Assembly: GCA_003445095.1 (NCBI GenBank)
Contig: DLVS01000687.1
Span: 1 to 7,200, forward strand
DNA from: Verrucomicrobiales bacterium
GTDB taxonomy: Bacteria > Verrucomicrobiota > Verrucomicrobiia > Limisphaerales > UBA9464
Direction: 5' to 3'
Length of the DNA: 7,200 nucleotides
Shown: positions 7,089-7,200 of the stretch, piece after piece
How the letters are laid out: every line of letters begins with the position of its first letter
Position numbering within the stretch: the first letter of the stretch is position 1
Notes under the pieces: model-generated
Database searches by the model: none
The model's input: the letters and a program-made list of their open reading frames with translations, nothing else
What the model was told of the DNA's origin: nothing
Program-made: the position numbers and the translations under genes

Positions 7089-7197
7089 CAGAGCCCCCAC
7101 CAGGTCGGCGGTAAGGTTCCAGGGTAGGTTGGACCTCCAAAATTCGGAGGTGAATCGAGGCCATGAACCTGGTAGCCGCCGACGGGAGGAGGCGCTG
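7089..7197. repeat. Long imperfect stem-loop, candidate structured intergenic repeat or ncRNA
   Basis: The upper stem pairs GTCGGCGG (7104-7111), TA (7112-7113) and AGGTTC (7114-7119) with GAACCT (7165-7170), TA (7173-7174) and CCGCCGAC (7176-7183), with a 2-nt and a 1-nt bulge. The stem continues outward with short paired runs: 7089-7091 with 7195-7197, 7093-7095 with 7191-7193, 7097-7098 with 7188-7189, and 7100-7101 with 7185-7186. Inside the loop, ACCTCC (7133-7138) pairs with GGAGGT (7146-7151). It lies 126 bp or more upstream of the oxidoreductase start and reaches almost to the window edge, so it may be larger. It could be an interspersed repeat, a terminator or attenuator of an upstream gene, or a small RNA. 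I cannot tell which from one copy. Confidence 0.45.
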
Positions 7198-7200
7198 ACT

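Noticed and set aside
6632..7114. Plus-strand 160-codon ORF running from inside the oxidoreductase gene into the upstream region
   Set aside because: It overlaps the signal-peptide and Rossmann coding sequence on the other strand and ends inside the stem-loop region, with no domain or start signal.
7012..7164. Minus-strand 50-codon ORF (MASIHLRILEV…) whose frame stays open to the window edge
   Set aside because: It coincides with the long stem-loop, has a low-complexity Pro/Gly/Arg/Ser composition, no recognisable domain and no ribosome-binding site. I regard it as a fortuitous translation of a structured repeat, though the C-terminal end of a gene starting beyond 7200 cannot be fully excluded.

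Overview
The window looks like a chromosomal fragment of a Verrucomicrobiota bacterium, with Planctomycetota as the second choice. The reasons are the inventory and its style. There are large secreted beta-sandwich proteins (lamin-tail, LamG-like jelly-roll and bacterial Ig modules). One of them ends in the short W...YYRL sandwich often seen at the C-terminus of verrucomicrobial surface proteins. Next to them are a twin-arginine-exported Gfo/Idh/MocA oxidoreductase and a twin-arginine-exported sugar isomerase-like TIM barrel. None of the starts has a clear Shine-Dalgarno sequence. All five genes I can support lie on the minus strand, so transcription runs from high to low coordinates. No rRNA, tRNA, CRISPR array or transposase is visible.

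Layout in the direction of transcription. At 7200-6964 there is an upstream intergenic region holding a long imperfect stem-loop (7089-7197), probably an interspersed structured repeat. At 6963-4492 there is a compact three-gene cluster with gaps of only 30 bp: a Tat-dependent Gfo/Idh/MocA oxidoreductase, a 67-residue membrane protein, and a Tat-dependent hydroxypyruvate isomerase/AP-endonuclease-2-type TIM barrel. At 4491-4360 there is a 132-bp gap with a small hairpin and a 16-bp palindrome. At 4359-1366 there is a 997-residue secreted protein made of three homologous LamG-like modules separated by two Ig-like modules. At 1365-1182 there is a gap with a perfect 12-bp stem hairpin, probably a terminator. 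From 1181 to the window edge runs the N-terminal 393 residues of a second secreted protein (lamin-tail domain followed by LamG), which begins at a TTG codon.

How the genes may work together (inference): the oxidoreductase and the isomerase-like barrel both carry twin-arginine leaders. They could act on the same sugar or glycoside outside the cytoplasm, as in known oxidoreductase plus TIM-barrel lyase/isomerase partnerships acting on keto-glycosides. The small membrane protein sits between them. The two LamG proteins look like extracellular or envelope carbohydrate- or adhesion-type proteins, but no catalytic domain is visible in the parts present. Nothing here is a clear defence, mobile or biosynthetic system. 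The most unusual items are the triplicated LamG architecture, the oxidoreductase/membrane protein/isomerase cluster, and the long stem-loop at the right edge.
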